64,000 nucleotides of DNA from Austropuccinia psidii (taxonomy: Eukaryota; Basidiomycota; Pucciniomycetes; Pucciniales; Sphaerophragmiaceae), in assembly GCA_023105745.1 (NCBI GenBank), contig JALGQZ010000018.1, forward strand, positions 13,206,273-13,270,272, written 5' to 3'. Below are positions 21,641 through 34,190 of this stretch, one piece after another (position 1 is the stretch's first letter; each line of letters starts with the position of its first letter). Below the pieces are notes generated by a model. That model was not told the DNA's origin. It saw only the letters and a program-made list of their open reading frames with translations, and ran no database searches. The position numbers and the translations under genes were made by a program.

Positions 21641-24229
21641 TCCCCCTCTTCATTTAATGCTGTCCCCAGCATTCCAGTTTCAAGAGGAATATTCTGGGTT
21701 TATTCATTTAATATTTCTTTATTTAAATCTATATTCTAATAAATTCACTTGATAGTTCCTGTTTTTAGGTTTTTATATTGATTTTGAATCTCCATAGTTT
21801 CTTATTTTGTGTTTTCTTCTTTGTTTTGTTTTGAAATATGACTATTTTGATCATTTTAATATTGAGATACTTGATTTTTTTATTGGTTGATTTTCATTTT
21901 TAATTTTATTTATTTATTTATCTATTTGTTAAAGAGGATTATTGAACATAAAAATAACTTGCTTTTTTTTGATGAACAATAATGAAGTTTTAAGTAATAC
22001 TAAGGACCACAGCTTGAGTTATTTGAGGTAATAATTAATAAAAAAAACTATTAAAACAGTTCAAGGTCTTATCAAGGACCTATTCTTGAGGTAATTTTTT
22101 TGATAAAATATAAAAATAACAGATTTGGACAGCTTAAGGTCTTATATAGGACCTCTCTTCTTTTTTATTTATTTTCCTGATTGGGTTCAATTTTATTCTT
22201 GTTCTTTTTTTCTTTTGCTGAAATTATCCTTAAATGGTGGGGTCATCCCCTCCATTTAATAATTTTACCACAATTTCTAATTTTTTTAATAATAAATTCA
22301 ATTTAATATGAATATATAATTATTGTTTTATAATAATAATCTAATAATAGTCAAAAAATAATAAATAATAATTATAATATAATTAAGTAATAAAAAACTA
22401 ATAATAAAAATGATGTCAAGTAATATAGATGATAAATTAAATGATAATAAGGTAGATTATTCAAATACTTCTGAGAATAAAACTAATTTAAGGTTACGGA
22501 AGACCTCTTAAGTAATCTTTTATGTATTAATTTTATATTTAATTGATTACTATTATATCTCTGAGTTTTGTCAGCTTTTTGATGTCTTTGATCATTTATT
22601 TTGTCGCTACTGTTGAAAATTTCATAACTATGTCCAAAATAATTCAGACAATGCAGGTTATTATGGATCCTTATCTGGTCTTCAATATTCTTTATGAGAA
22701 TTAGTGGAGGTATTAAAAAAATTGGCAGAGTGAGTTCTTTTTTTTCTTTTATTTACTTTTCATTCATTAATTTATATATATTCTTTTGTCATATATCAGC
22801 TCCTTTGACAATGAAGATGATGATGAGGAGTAAATAAATATCAACACAAAAATCATACTGTTTGGTAAGATTACTTCTTATTCTCCTCTTATTTTCAATC
22901 CATTCTAACACTGTTTTGTTGTTTCTTTATATTTCTTCTTTTTTTAAGATAGATATATGTAATTCTATTTTTTGATGTTTTCTTTTTTTAATCAAAATGA
23001 ATTATTATTATATATATTTTTTTTTAAAAAAATAAAAAAATAAAGAAAATTACAACATAAAATCAAAATAAAAGAAAAGAGTGAATAAGGACAAAAAGAA
23101 AAATTAAAATATTATAAATTGACTTTTTAAGATGGAAAATGAAATTTTGTAAAGGGTTGAGATAAATAAAATTATCTAAAACATTTTTTGTTTATTTATA
23201 TTTTAATTAAACAATAATGTTTAGCTATTTGAATATGAAAATCATAAAATTATTGAGACTTTTGTTTCTTGTAATTTAATTTAATACTATTAGCTTTAGT
23301 AGTGATGTGAAAAGCTAAAGATAAGATTAATCATTACTAAGAAGTTTTGAATTAAAATTCTTTTAATATATTCACCATGAGCAAAGTGGCTAAGCCTGAC
23401 AGCAGGTGTTGCATTTGGAAATCAGCTTGGACCCATCCTAGAGTGAGCTTGGAGCCTTTCTGTGAATTGGGTTAGACCCAGTATTTCAATGTTTGTTATT
23501 ATTCCAAGTTATTCTAAGCCACTGAAATATTACAGAATTACCAAAATTTTCTTCCTTTTGCTAATTGAATATAGTAAATATATAGTATCTTATATGAAAG
23601 TACTTTCCATTTATATTTTAATCTTAAAAACAATTTTCTTCATGATAAAAAAAATGGGATTTACAAATTTATTTCAAACTTAGACAATTCTATCCTTTTG
23701 AAGGCCAAAAAAATAAATACAATATTAAAAATGAATAAAGCCTTATATTGTTCTTGAATTTTTACTTCTTATTACTTTATAGAAATATTATTTCCTATTT
23801 TGTCTCTAGAATTGTAGTCCAAATATGAGATTCAACTGTTTACCACTGAATCCTTCTCTGAAGAAACTGGATTAGGGATATTCATTTTAACTGGTTGAAC
23901 ACCTGTAACCTCAGAAGGAACAAATAAGTTTTTTCAAATTAATTTCAACAATTTTTTTCCAGAAGGTTAAACCTTTTTCTTATTTATTTATTGAAGCTTC
24001 TGGAGCTCATTAGTTATTTTTATTTTTTCCATTTTCTGACCACATTGGCTCATCAATAAATTTTATCAATTTTTATTCTTAAGGCTGAAATTTCTCTTAG
24101 TTCTCAAAATTAAAGTCCTTACTCTTTCTTGTTTTAGAGTATTATTAATTAGTGAGGAAGCGAAGTACCGGCATGTATATAGTACATCCCTTTCCACTGG
24201 AGAGAACTTGCAATTTACATGGGAAATTA
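21641..24229. other. AT-rich unassigned stretch
   Basis: No gene identified. It includes ATGCTG-tccc-CAGCAT at about 21658 and two AGGTC...GACCT hairpins near 22060 and 22136. It also holds a 30-bp stem-loop at 22230-22259, whose TTAAATGGTGGGG arm pairs with one mismatch around loop TCAT. A short stretch at 22800-22833 could encode an acidic tail (SSFDNEDDDEE, stop) after an AG acceptor, but no further exons can be tied to it. Confidence 0.4.
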
Positions 24230-24317
24230 CAGTACAGGCCCTCTGATGGCCGCTACTGTAAATTTGTCGATGATTGTTGACAAATTTACAGTAGTGGATA
24301 TTACAGGTCCTGTACTG
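24230..24317. mobile_element. 88-bp hairpin MITE, Tc1/mariner-type
   Basis: Two 39-bp inverted arms (24230-24268 and 24279-24317) match at 33 of 39 positions around a 10-bp loop. The inner 16 bp (CTACTGTAAATTTGTC) and outer 9 bp (CAGTACAGG) are perfect. TA dinucleotides at 24228-24229 and 24318-24319 fit the TA target duplication of Tc1/mariner elements, and CAGT...ACTG ends are common in that superfamily. No coding capacity. A minus-strand frame crossing it (24066-24323) is incidental. Confidence 0.75.
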
Positions 24318-27165
24318 TAACACATTTTACATGTGTGAATAAATTGACAGTTATGGGCATTAAAAGGCCTCTCACTGTGATTTAATTAAAAAAAACATAA
24401 AACTCAGTTGGAGTCAATTAATAACATAAAAAAGAAACTTAGGAAAAATTAAATAAAAACACAAAAAACAAAAATTAATAGAGTACTCAAACTAACACAT
24501 AATCATAAAGGAGACGAACAGAACCAAAAGAATGAAACAAAAGAATTGTAGAAAAAGGTTTTTGAGTAGCAGAAAGAATGATTTTGCTACTTATTTTCTT
24601 TAAAAAATACAAAAAAACTCTTCATTTTGATAATTAAAAGAAGTGCAGCACATTTCCAATTATTTCTTCTATCCCTTATTTTCTTGAATGAGCTCAATAA
24701 TTTCATTCAAAAGCTTTGTTCAAAAAATATTTTTGAGATATTTTTTGCTGTTTTTTTGTTTTTATTTGCATATTCAACATTAAAATTAAAGGATATATAT
24801 GCTACAAAAAAATGTAGGAAAAACCAATACGAGTATACTATCTCACTATAATTCTTAGAAAAAAAATTAAATATTAAAGTATTTTGTCTTATTTAAAGCA
24901 AGCAGTATTAGCTAACTGAAGCTTCAAGTACTATCTGGCTATACAGAAGGAAATTTTGTCAAAAAAGTCTCAAAAAGCTTTGTTTCCTTGTAATATTGCC
25001 CAAATATTCTCAATATTATAATTAAGAATATTTTTCTTATTTTGAAAAATACAAGAAAAGTTTTTTTAATTATAAAAAAAAGTAATTTTGAAAAACTTTA
25101 TAATATTTCCATGGATCAAAGCACATTATTAATGATTTACTTGAATAATTGATGCATTCATTTTCAAAATAAATGTCTCTCTGGTCTTAAAAATCGCTTA
25201 AAATACACTCCCAAAAAATATCCATAAAAAGTATTATAAAATAATTAAATCCCTTGGGAACCCTTTGATAATATAAAGTAAATAATTAAAAAATGATTGA
25301 GAAAATCTTTTGATTTTAATTGGAAATGTCTCTGGAGTCATATTTGTGCCAGTTAGAGCTTACTTCCCAAAATTTTCCAGCTTACCTCTGTGGTCCTCTT
25401 CACAATTTTACTTTAATAAATGCTTTAAACCTTCAATCAAAAAACAATACCAAAGAAAAAAAAGAAATATTCTCCCATTATATGGCAAAAGAAATTGAAA
25501 GAACTTCATATATAGCATTTTAAACTAAACTTTAGCAACCACTGATCATTAAAGATTTATTGTTATTTTGGGCTGCATAGATATATCAAGCTGATTTAAA
25601 CTTCTCAAAACTTTTAAAAGCTTTATATATACGTTATGAGAAGGAAATTTGTTGGAAGAACCTATTTATACAAGTTATTTTTCCTTGTTATCATCTTCCT
25701 ATTATCTCAAAACAGCTCAATTAATTATTCAATTTACTCATAGATATGCAGTTTTTAATTCTTGTCAATGGATATTGAGTTTTCAATTGAGCTCACATTA
25801 AAGGCTTAATAAGAGTTTGTAAAAGGGTCCTCTATAGATATGAGGAAAATTCAATGTAGAGAAACTGGAAAATTATATTCCAAATGGTTTCCAAAATCTG
25901 ATTTTCTTATGTTGTATCAATGATATAGTCAGAAAGATATTTTGAGATAATTAATTCTATCAACCCATCAAGTTCAGATAAAATCTTTGATTTTTTAGTG
26001 CATGCAAAGCTCTCAATATATCCAAATAATTAAGAATTAGATTGAAGAGTAAGAAGTCTAAAGCTAAATTGTAAAACTCCCATAAAATAAAGCAAAAATA
26101 ATCAAATAAATGAATTCTATAAAAAGAGATCTTAATAGAATGTTTTAAAATAATTGGATAATTGTTGAAAAAAAAGCTAGCCACATTGATAGATGAAAAT
26201 TTCCTTTCCAGAAATTTCAGACAAAGGTTTGCATTATTTCAGATTTGTTTTATATATTGATACAGCTCCTATTGTTATTTACTTGAAATAAGAACTTGAA
26301 TGATCTTGCTTCAAATATTCAAGTAATACACTAGATCAAGATGGTTAAATAAGAGTTAGTAATTTCACCACAATAATATGAAAATGGGAGCTAAATTCAT
26401 ATCAAGAAAGAGAAAAATTGAATTCCCCAAAAAATTGAATAATCTTATGTTTTTATAATAAAAAGGTCCTCTATTGCAATTATAAAGCTAATATCTCAAT
26501 TCCAATATTTATATTATCTTATTATAAGTGTAAGAGCCTCCTTAAAATCAGTTTATGTGCTGAAATAGGGGTGATATTGTTTCAATAAGTAATGAATTTG
26601 TGTGGCCTTTCCTTAAAATGACACTGTCCCATAAATATTTACAGATTTTCTCAATTTCAATCATAACCCAACTAAAGAAATGGAGGAAAAATAAGGCATA
26701 TAATTTCTCACAAAATACAGACTTCATAAGACCAAGAATTTTAATGGTAGGGTATAGCTATGTATCTTTTTAGAAATTTTCTAAGCCATTTTATCATTAA
26801 TGAAAAATTTCATTCAAAATCAAAGGGTTAAGATTGAAATCTTACTCTTCTATGGGTTCCCATAAGTGATCTTGATAGTCAGTTAGTATTGAAGCTGTAT
26901 AATATATGTAAAATTACATGAGAAATACCCCAAAGGTTAAACTTTTTGTAAATAAAATCATAAAGAATAAAAATATGTAAAATTACATGAGAAATACCCC
27001 AAAGGTTAAACTTTTTGTAAATAAAATCATAAAGAATAAAAAATAAGATTAGAAAAAAGGGAAAATCAATATAAGTATGTTCATAATCTATTTTTTAATT
27101 CTGAGCTTTGACAACCTGGACAAAACACTGATATGGATCAAATTGAATTCAGAATTTGTGGCTTA
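24318..27165. other. AT-rich unassigned stretch
   Basis: No gene recognised. Frames at 24627-24851, 25310-25523 and 25960-26184 have no family resemblance that I can see. A perfect tandem duplication lies at 26904-27041, just before element A. Confidence 0.45.
26904..27041. repeat. Perfect 69-bp tandem duplication
   Basis: 26904-26972 is repeated without a mismatch at 26973-27041 (begins ATATGTAAAATTACATGAGA, ends in an A run). Identity in otherwise decayed DNA implies a recent slippage or repair event. Confidence 0.9.
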
Positions 27166-27170
27166 AATTC

Positions 27171-29355
27171 TGTGAGCCTGTGAGGTATATATAATATACC
27201 CATAAGGCCACAAAGGAATTTATACACAGTTAAATTTGTCTTCAACAGACTTTTTAATTGAATTTAAAATAAAAATAAGTATAACTTTTTTTGGATAAAC
27301 AAAGTTATAAATATTATGTCATTTTTGGATTCTACACCAAAAATAACCTAGGGTACACCCAAAAATACTTATTTCTTATGTTATTGGAAGATTTAAGAAA
27401 CTCAAAGTACTAATGTAACTTTTTTTAACATTTTTTCAAAATTTTTAAAATTGAGCTTAAATAAGCTTAAATTCAAAGTTGCATAAGGTTTATGCAAACT
27501 TACCATAATTTTAATTAAAATTGAGGTGTTGTGTATATTTACTGAATTGGCTAAGGATTTGCCATAAAGGATGTAAATCCTGCATGGGATCACTTTAAAA
27601 GGGTTTAAGGCCATAGTATGGCTTTGAATAAATAAAAGGGCAAAATCCACACAAAAAGGTGGGACAAAGGAAAAAGACCAAATAGAGCTGGGTACCCAAC
27701 TTTTTTGATCTGCAAGGATTAAATTAAGGTTGTCCACCTGTATTGGAGGATTTTCAACCTTATTTAAACTTTAAGATTAGAATTTGATCCAACCTTAAAG
27801 TTTAAACTGGTTTTATCCCAAATTGGACAGGAATTTCAAGTTGCCACAGGGTAAATCCCAATTTGCAGGCTTGAAATTAAGGTTTTAAGAACTTTCAAAA
27901 CTTAATTAAGCTTAAAAAGCTTAAATAAGCTTAAAAAGCTTAAATAAGCTTAAAAAGCTTAAATAAGCTTAAAAAGCTTAAATAAGCTTAAAAAGCTTAA
28001 ATAAGCTTAAAAATTCAAGGTTACAAGCATTAAAACCTTATCAAAAGTTAAGGTTTAGTGTGTATTGCTACTTTATGTGGAAAAATAGCAATAACTTCAA
28101 AAATTAATTGAGAATCCAATTATTAATGGATTTGCTTGAAAATTTCACACAGCTTACAATTCAATATTCTCTATGTATAAATAAAATTTTAAGTATATTT
28201 TATAAATAAGTCTTCTGGGTAATCACCCTGGAAACTTACTCTTTTAATTAAGCTTGAAGAAAATTATAATTTCTTTAAAAATTAATTAAAAATTGATTTT
28301 AAGAGATTTCTGCTTGAAACTCTATTTTCAAGTTGTTCATGTGATGAACTTTAATATAAGTATTTTTTTTTTAAAACTTAAAATAATTAGTTTAAATGAG
28401 GATTAAAGCTACTTGGAGTTAAGAATAACACTGGTAGCTTTAAATTGGAATTAAAAGTCAGTTACCTTAAGTTAAGAACATTATTTTTAAGCATGGTTTT
28501 TCAGTTTTGACCTGAGCACGCCCTCTATATTCATTATGAATCATGAGGGTTGGTCTGTAGACATAAAAAGAGTCTTTTCATCACTGTTTTTGCCCATCAT
28601 CATTAATCAATCCAATCATACTAGAAATTTAAACAGGTAAAGTTTTATTATTTATGAAATCTTATTATTAAAAGTAATTCTTAAGCATTTTATTCTTTAT
28701 TAATTGTAAATTAAAGAACTGAGATCATAGAATTCAGATTATTGTTGTAATCATCAATAATATATTTTATACTATAAAATTATCATCTCAAATCTCTTTT
28801 AAATCCACAAATTCCTTCTAAAAACTCTTTAATCATAATTTTAATCATAAGAAGCTGTTTTATCATTTAAATTATTGATTTTTGATGTGTTTTTAACTTA
28901 TAATACTCTTTTAATATAATAACTGTTATATTAATTTCTATTATAAGTAAGTTTTTCTCTAAAATTCTATATGTTTTTTTATCTATGATTAGTTTTTTAT
29001 ATAGAATCTTTCTATAAGAATTATTTCTGCACAGTGTGTGTTTTAATTCTTTTATAAATAATATTTATATTTTCCATGTGTAATTGTCTCATTAAGAGCT
29101 TTACACTTCTTATTGTTATAATTGTCAGTGACTATAACAATAATAGAATAATTAAAATCATTATAATTATTATATTTTCATTATTATTATATTTTACAAT
29201 GATAATTAAATTCATTTTTTCATATTATCATTTATGATAATTTTATTTAAATTTGTGGTTATAATATTTTATTATATTATATTTTTCTACTGAGGACAGT
29301 CATAGTACTCTTGATATTGTTACCATTATCAAGAGTTTCATAGACAAACCTTACA
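27171..29355 (+). repeat. 5' LTR of element A
   Basis: TGTGAGCCTG...CAAACCTTACA, 2185 bp. Near the start is the dyad GGTATATATAATATACC (27184-27200). It carries an expanded AAGCTT minisatellite (27908-28011). It lacks about 16 bp present in the 3' LTR near 36120-36135, lost between two ACACCC words. The minus-strand frame at 27402-27737 recurs shortened in the 3' LTR and shows no known domain. Confidence 0.92.
27908..28011. repeat. AAGCTTAAA/AAGCTTAAAT minisatellite in the 5' LTR
   Basis: Five 19-bp units (AAGCTTAAAAAGCTTAAAT) plus a partial unit place AAGCTT at 27908, 27917, 27927, 27936, 27946, 27955, 27965, 27974, 27984, 27993 and 28003. The 3' LTR has only two AAGCTT words at the same place (36684 and 36693). 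Confidence 0.92.
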
Positions 29356-29357
29356 TT

Positions 29358-29374
29358 TGGGAGCCTGGAAATGA
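29358..29374 (+). other. Putative primer-binding site of element A
   Basis: Two bases after the 5' LTR, TGGGAGCCTGG begins with the TGG expected to pair with a tRNA 3' CCA. A similar but mutated TTTAGGGGCCTG follows the 5' LTR of element B. The tRNA species is not identified. Confidence 0.55.
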
Positions 29375-30068
29375 TTTTAACCAATTTTTGGGACATAAAT
29401 CATATTCTAGACCTCATTTTACTGTTTTTTGACATAAAATTGCCATATCTACTTTTATATTGGCTTTTTTGGGACTTATCCCTTATAAATAATCTTTATA
29501 ATCTTAATAAAGTTATTTTTTTCTTAACAATATTGTTTGAAAAAATATACTATTGAATGACTTGGAATAAATTTCTTTTGTCTAACTAGTGGCTTTTTCA
29601 CATCACAGACTTGAAATTTATTCTTTGAGTTATTCTAGTATAAAGTGAATAATAATATAATTTTGATTAATAACTTATTAATTCAATAATTATTATTTCT
29701 TTAAAGAAAATATTAAATAAAATAAAAAATTAAAAAATTAAAAATCTTTACTAAAAACATTTTTTCTTTAATCTTAGACATTTTTCTTTATTTTTGACAT
29801 AATTTACCATAAATTAAATTAAAACAACTTTATTCAATAAGCTGAGTTTATAAGCTATTTTTATTGTTTGATAAAATAACTGATATTTTTCTTTTTCTCT
29901 AGTGTCATCCATCAGAGAAAGTTCTTCAGACTCTGAAGCCTCAGAATCTAGTATTGAAATTCAAACTAGCCCAGCACCAAGGGGTTTAATAACCAAAGAA
30001 CCCTTCAAAGGTACAGCAGGGGAATTTAATTCACTCTTAGTCTGTTTTATTCTTAAAATTTACTTGAA

Positions 30069-32260
30069 ATGACTCCTACTAGAAGTGGAAGCAATTACTC
30101 CATCCAATCTAATGGATCTGGACCAGTACATTCCAGTCACAAATCCAAAAGACAACAATGTCAGCCCAGAGGAGAGGCACAAATGGAGGATGCCAGAACT
30201 TCCACCAGTTCCCAAAGGTTAGCCAGCAACTTTGACACTCTTATTGATGGTCCAGAAGCTGACATAACTGCTATTGGTGTTAGACCTGAATCACTTCCAA
30301 CAGGAAGCAGTAGAGATATACCAGTGTCAGTACAAAACCTGGTTTATGGCAGCAAAACAGCACGAGTGGGAACTTCTCCCAAGTCTTTGGATAGGAACCA
30401 TGAACTCATATCTTCAAGTGAAGAAGAGCATGGGGCCAGAAAAGACAGAGAAACTTTTGAAGGGTTGGAGACCCATGTCTTGCAAAGGACAAGTCCAACA
30501 GATAAAAGCTTGGTTGAAAAACCAAAGATTGCTATCAGAGGATCAGAAGAAGAAGTTGGCCCAAGGCAAGGACAACACCACAGTGGAAGCTCCCCAAGCA
30601 TCCATCAGCAAAACTCCGCCTCAACCAGTGCCAAACAAGCCCAAGAAAGCCCCAAAGACCAATCATAAGGGCAAGTAAAAGGCAAGGGGAAAGGCAAAGC
30701 CCAAGTGGAACAAGCCTTACCCTCAGAATTACAGAATTCCCAAGAAAGAGAAGACAGCCATAGACAATGTGTTCAATATGGAAAGAGTTCTGATGGAACT
30801 CAAGAACAAGGAAGAGGAAAGATTGAACCAATCTTTCCCAAAGAAATAGATCTTGTAAAGCTTGTCACTCAATTTGAATCTTGTAATAAAGAAATTATGA
30901 CAAAGCTTAAAACATTTGAGTATATCCAACAGAAGCTGGGTAATGAGATATTACAAGTGAAAGAAACAAAAAAAGACCATTGTTGGCCTTGAAAATGTTA
31001 ATAATGACAATATTCTGCCCTTGACGCAAATTTGTGAAAGAGTTGAGTCTAAAGTTACCTTACTCAATCAGCCAGATGACAATTCAATTTCTTTTATAAC
31101 TAGACAGTTGAAGGAATTAAGAATACAAGTTCAAAACTTGGAAAGCTCAACTGGGCACAATGCAGCTATCTTCCAAGAACAATTGGAAAAAAAGTGATAA
31201 AGCAAGACTTGAATTGAAAGAAGATATTCAATCAAGTATTAATAATATATCACTAAAAAATGAATTGCCAAGGAAATGCACACCAATTCTTGACAAAAAT
31301 TTGCTTAACCTGAATAATGATTTACATCATACAATTTCAAGTAATGCAGATGTGGAGACTGCTTATAATTTTAAAGACATTCAAATATTTGAGGAATGGC
31401 CAGCCTTCAGTGGTGAAGGAGAATATAATCATATGGAATTTATGAAAACAACTGATATGTTCAAAGAAGACTTTAACATACCAGATGAATAAACAAGTAC
31501 CAGAATACACTCATTACTTACCAAATCAGCAAAGAAATGGTATTATAAAATGAGAAAAGACCTTGGTAAACATTCTTGGCCTTGGTGGAAAGAACAAGTT
31601 ATTTCCAAATGGGAAAATGATTCATGGAGATTTGAAATGGAAAATTCTTTTGAAGAAGCCATTTTTAATATTGAGAGGGACAGGCCCATGTCTTGGCTTC
31701 TTAAACAGAAGGACAGATTGACTGCCCTCCATCCTTATATGTCTGAAACAATTGTACATAAAAGGATATTAAAAAAGTGTGGAGGTGACCTTGAGAATGC
31801 TATAAGAAGCAGATGTAGTGAGAATTTCTCTACAGAAGATTATATCAATGCTATGGAGGACATCACTACTAGAACAAAGATTGGAAGAAATTGGTATAAA
31901 TCCCCAATAGACAACAAGACTAGTGGGAAACCAATTTCAAAACCAAATAAACAAAAAGACAGAATTCCTTTTAAATGTCATAAGTGTGGAATTAAATATC
32001 ATTTGGCTAATACTTTTCCCAAAAAGACAAGAATCAATGAGATAGAAATTGAAAAAGATGACACAAAGGAAACAAATGATGTCCATGTACATGAAAGTGA
32101 TTCTGAGCATTTTGAAGAGGAGGAACTGCCAGATGAACTTAGTATAGAAAATATTAATGTTTCCTTTGAAGTCACAGAAGTGCATACTCACTTACCACAG
32201 TACAGTGATGAATGTTTGGATCTCATACACATACAAGATGCAAAAATGCAAAAACCCAAG
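30069..32260 (+). pseudogene. Gag of element A, disrupted
   Basis: Structural protein of the virus-like particle. The N-terminal part (30069-30665) is a Ser/Gln/Glu-rich region starting MTPTRSGSNYSIQSNG. The middle (30705-31490) is helical and charged. The capsid-like part (31370-31900) has EEWPAFSGEGEYNHMEF, WPWWKEQVISKW and RDRPMSWLLKQKDRL. A single zinc knuckle (about 31975-32020) reads CHKCGIKYHLANTF: the last Cys of the CCHC is Phe, so metal binding should fail. Defects are TAA 30666-30668, an extra base near 30970-30976, an A-run shift near 31186-31194 and TAA 31490-31492. The frame otherwise resumes after each. A possible upstream coding segment (29905-30008, ESSSDSEASESS) is in another frame. 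An overlapping frame at 30274-30678 is a shadow. Confidence 0.85.
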
Positions 32261-32744
32261 CCTTCCAGAGGTAAAGGTTATACAGCTGGATCATCTTGTA
32301 TCACTAATATTGTGATAAACAACACAGAATCCAAGATACATCTTGACTCAGGTGCTTTTTTGCACTTGTGTTGGAAACGATTATCTTGACAAGATTTATA
32401 CCAATTGGCAAGACAAGATAATGCCAATTGAAGGTATAAAATTCAGCAGTGCTAGCCAAAATATGCAAAACTTGGGTATATTTGAAGCAGCAATAATATT
32501 TCCTCATCCTGCAGGAAGTATCAGATTAAAAGGTGAATTTGTTGTTATAAATAATTGTACTTCACAACACTTTATACTTGGAAATGATTACCTCAATATT
32601 TATGGTATTGATATTAATAATCACAAAGACAGGTATTCCACTAAAGGAGAAAATAAAAGACAAAAACTTGCTTTTCCTCTAGAAAAAAGAGAAATCACTG
32701 TCATTAAACAAGTGAAAAATGTTAATAAGGAAAAATTTGTGTGA
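32261..32744 (+). pseudogene. Aspartic protease region of element A, frameshifted
   Basis: Retropepsin-type protease that would cut the polyprotein. The catalytic word DSGA is at 32344-32355 (HLDSGAF). Directly after it, an extra T in the run 32355-32361 shifts the frame; the protein then continues as CTCVGNDYLDKIYTNWQ in the next frame. HFILGNDYLNIYGIDI (32565-32620) is the ILG-type C-terminal strand of the fold. The segment ends in TGA 32742-32744, after which the same frame carries on into the reverse transcriptase. Confidence 0.8.
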
Positions 32745-33760
32745 AATCAATTGATTGAAGCACAAATTAGTCCTGAATTAACACTAGAAATGAAGGAAGA
32801 ACTTATTGAAATTTTATCCAAATACAGGGAAGCCTTTGCTTCAGATGATGAACTACTTGGAGCTATAAAAGGCCATGAAGTGGACATTGTACTTAATGCG
32901 GAAAGGCTTTATCCTCCACTATAAAGAAGACCAGCTTACCCAGCTAGCCCTAGGGCTCGAGAAGCATTGGAAAGTCATATTAATGACCTAATGAAACTGG
33001 GAGCTCATAGAAAGGTTGGACACAATGAGGAAGTAGAAGTCACAGCTGCAGTAATCATTACTTGGAACAATGATAAGTCAAGGATGGTTGGTGATTTTAG
33101 AGCAATGAATACCTATACTATTCCAGACAGGTATCCAATCCCTAGAATACATGAGACTTTGACTCAATTATCCAAAGCAAGGTTCATTACTTCCATGGAT
33201 GCTCTTAAAGGATTCCATAAGAATGTTTTGACACCTCATGCTAGGAAATTATTGATAATAATTGCTCATTGTGGTATTTATGAATATTTGAGGATTCCTT
33301 TTGGTATTAAAAATGCACCCTCTCATTATCAGAGAATGATGAATACCATCTTCCCACATGAATTATCAGAGGGATGGTTAATAATTTATATTGATGACAT
33401 TATCATTTGTTCAGAAACCTGGAAATTACATTTAGAGAGACTTTCATTAGTACTAAAGATATTTCTTCAAGTAAAAATGAAAATATTTCTTAAGAAATGT
33501 AATTTTGGGTTTCATGAGTTGAAGGCTCTAGGACATTTAGTCTCAGGACTGAGCCTTGGTATTGATAAGAACAAAGTGGCTGCAGTTTTACTGAAACAAA
33601 TGCCCCAGAACCACAAAGAAATGATGTCTTCTTGGGGTTTGCCAGTTATTACAGGCAACACCAACAAACTGTTTTTGAAATGAAACAGGAGAGGATTCAA
33701 GCATATGATCAAATCAAGTATGCCTTGACCAATGCACCATTACTATTGATGCCAGACTGA
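32745..33760 (+). pseudogene. Reverse transcriptase of element A, disrupted
   Basis: RNA-directed DNA polymerase of the Ty3/gypsy class. It shows the linker GHEVDI, RYPIPRIHETL, SMDALKGFHKN with the first catalytic Asp, RIPFGIKNAPSHYQRMMN, and the catalytic YIDD at 33387-33398. CNFGFHELKALGHLVSG is the thumb start. The YIDD is intact. Defects are TAA 32922-32924 before the fingers, and a 1-bp shift near 33624 with loss of about 48 bp between the thumb and RNase H (after ASYYRQH, near 33660). TGA 33758-33760 stands in place of a Trp before [10 protein letters not shown]. Confidence 0.9.
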
Positions 33761-34190
33761 AAACTTCCTTTCAAGATGTATATTGATGCATGTGGTGAGG
33801 GTTTAGGAGCTGCTATTCATCAAGTTAAAATTGTCAATGACAAACCCTATGAAGGTCCAATTGGTTTTATTTCAAGACAAATTAAACCTACTGAGGCCAG
33901 ATATGGAGTTAGCCAAATGGAGTGCCTTTACCTTGTTTGGGCTCTGGAAAAACTTCATTACTATCTTGATGGTAGTGTGTTTGAAGTAATTACTGATTGT
34001 ACTGCAGTAAAATCACTTCTTAACATGAAAACCCCAAACAGACACATGTTGAGATGGCAGATTGCTATACAGGAGTATAGAGGAAATATGACCATAGTAC
34101 ATAAAGCTGGAAATATTCATAATAATGCTGATGGCTTGAGTAGATGGGCTTTACCCAATACACCTGACAATCCTGCCTATGTTCCTACAA
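33761..34190 (+). pseudogene. RNase H of element A
   Basis: Degrades the RNA strand of the replication hybrid. Ty3-type RNase H-like domain with [17 protein letters not shown] (first Asp), [19 protein letters not shown] (Glu), [15 protein letters not shown] (second Asp) and [10 protein letters not shown] (final Asp). This part of the frame is open from 33776 and leads straight into the integrase. Confidence 0.88.

Noticed and set aside
19709..21645. LTR D1 as a clean solo insertion
   Set aside because: AATAG and TCCCC do not match, so a target duplication cannot be claimed.
22800..22833. Possible last exon coding FDNEDDDEE after an AG acceptor
   Set aside because: Too short, and no upstream exon in a compatible frame could be linked to it.
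30274..30678. A 134-codon frame overlapping the start of Gag
   Set aside because: Shadow of the Gag N-terminal frame, whose sequence I recognise as the family's Gag; the minus-strand frames at 30344-30929 are shadows too.
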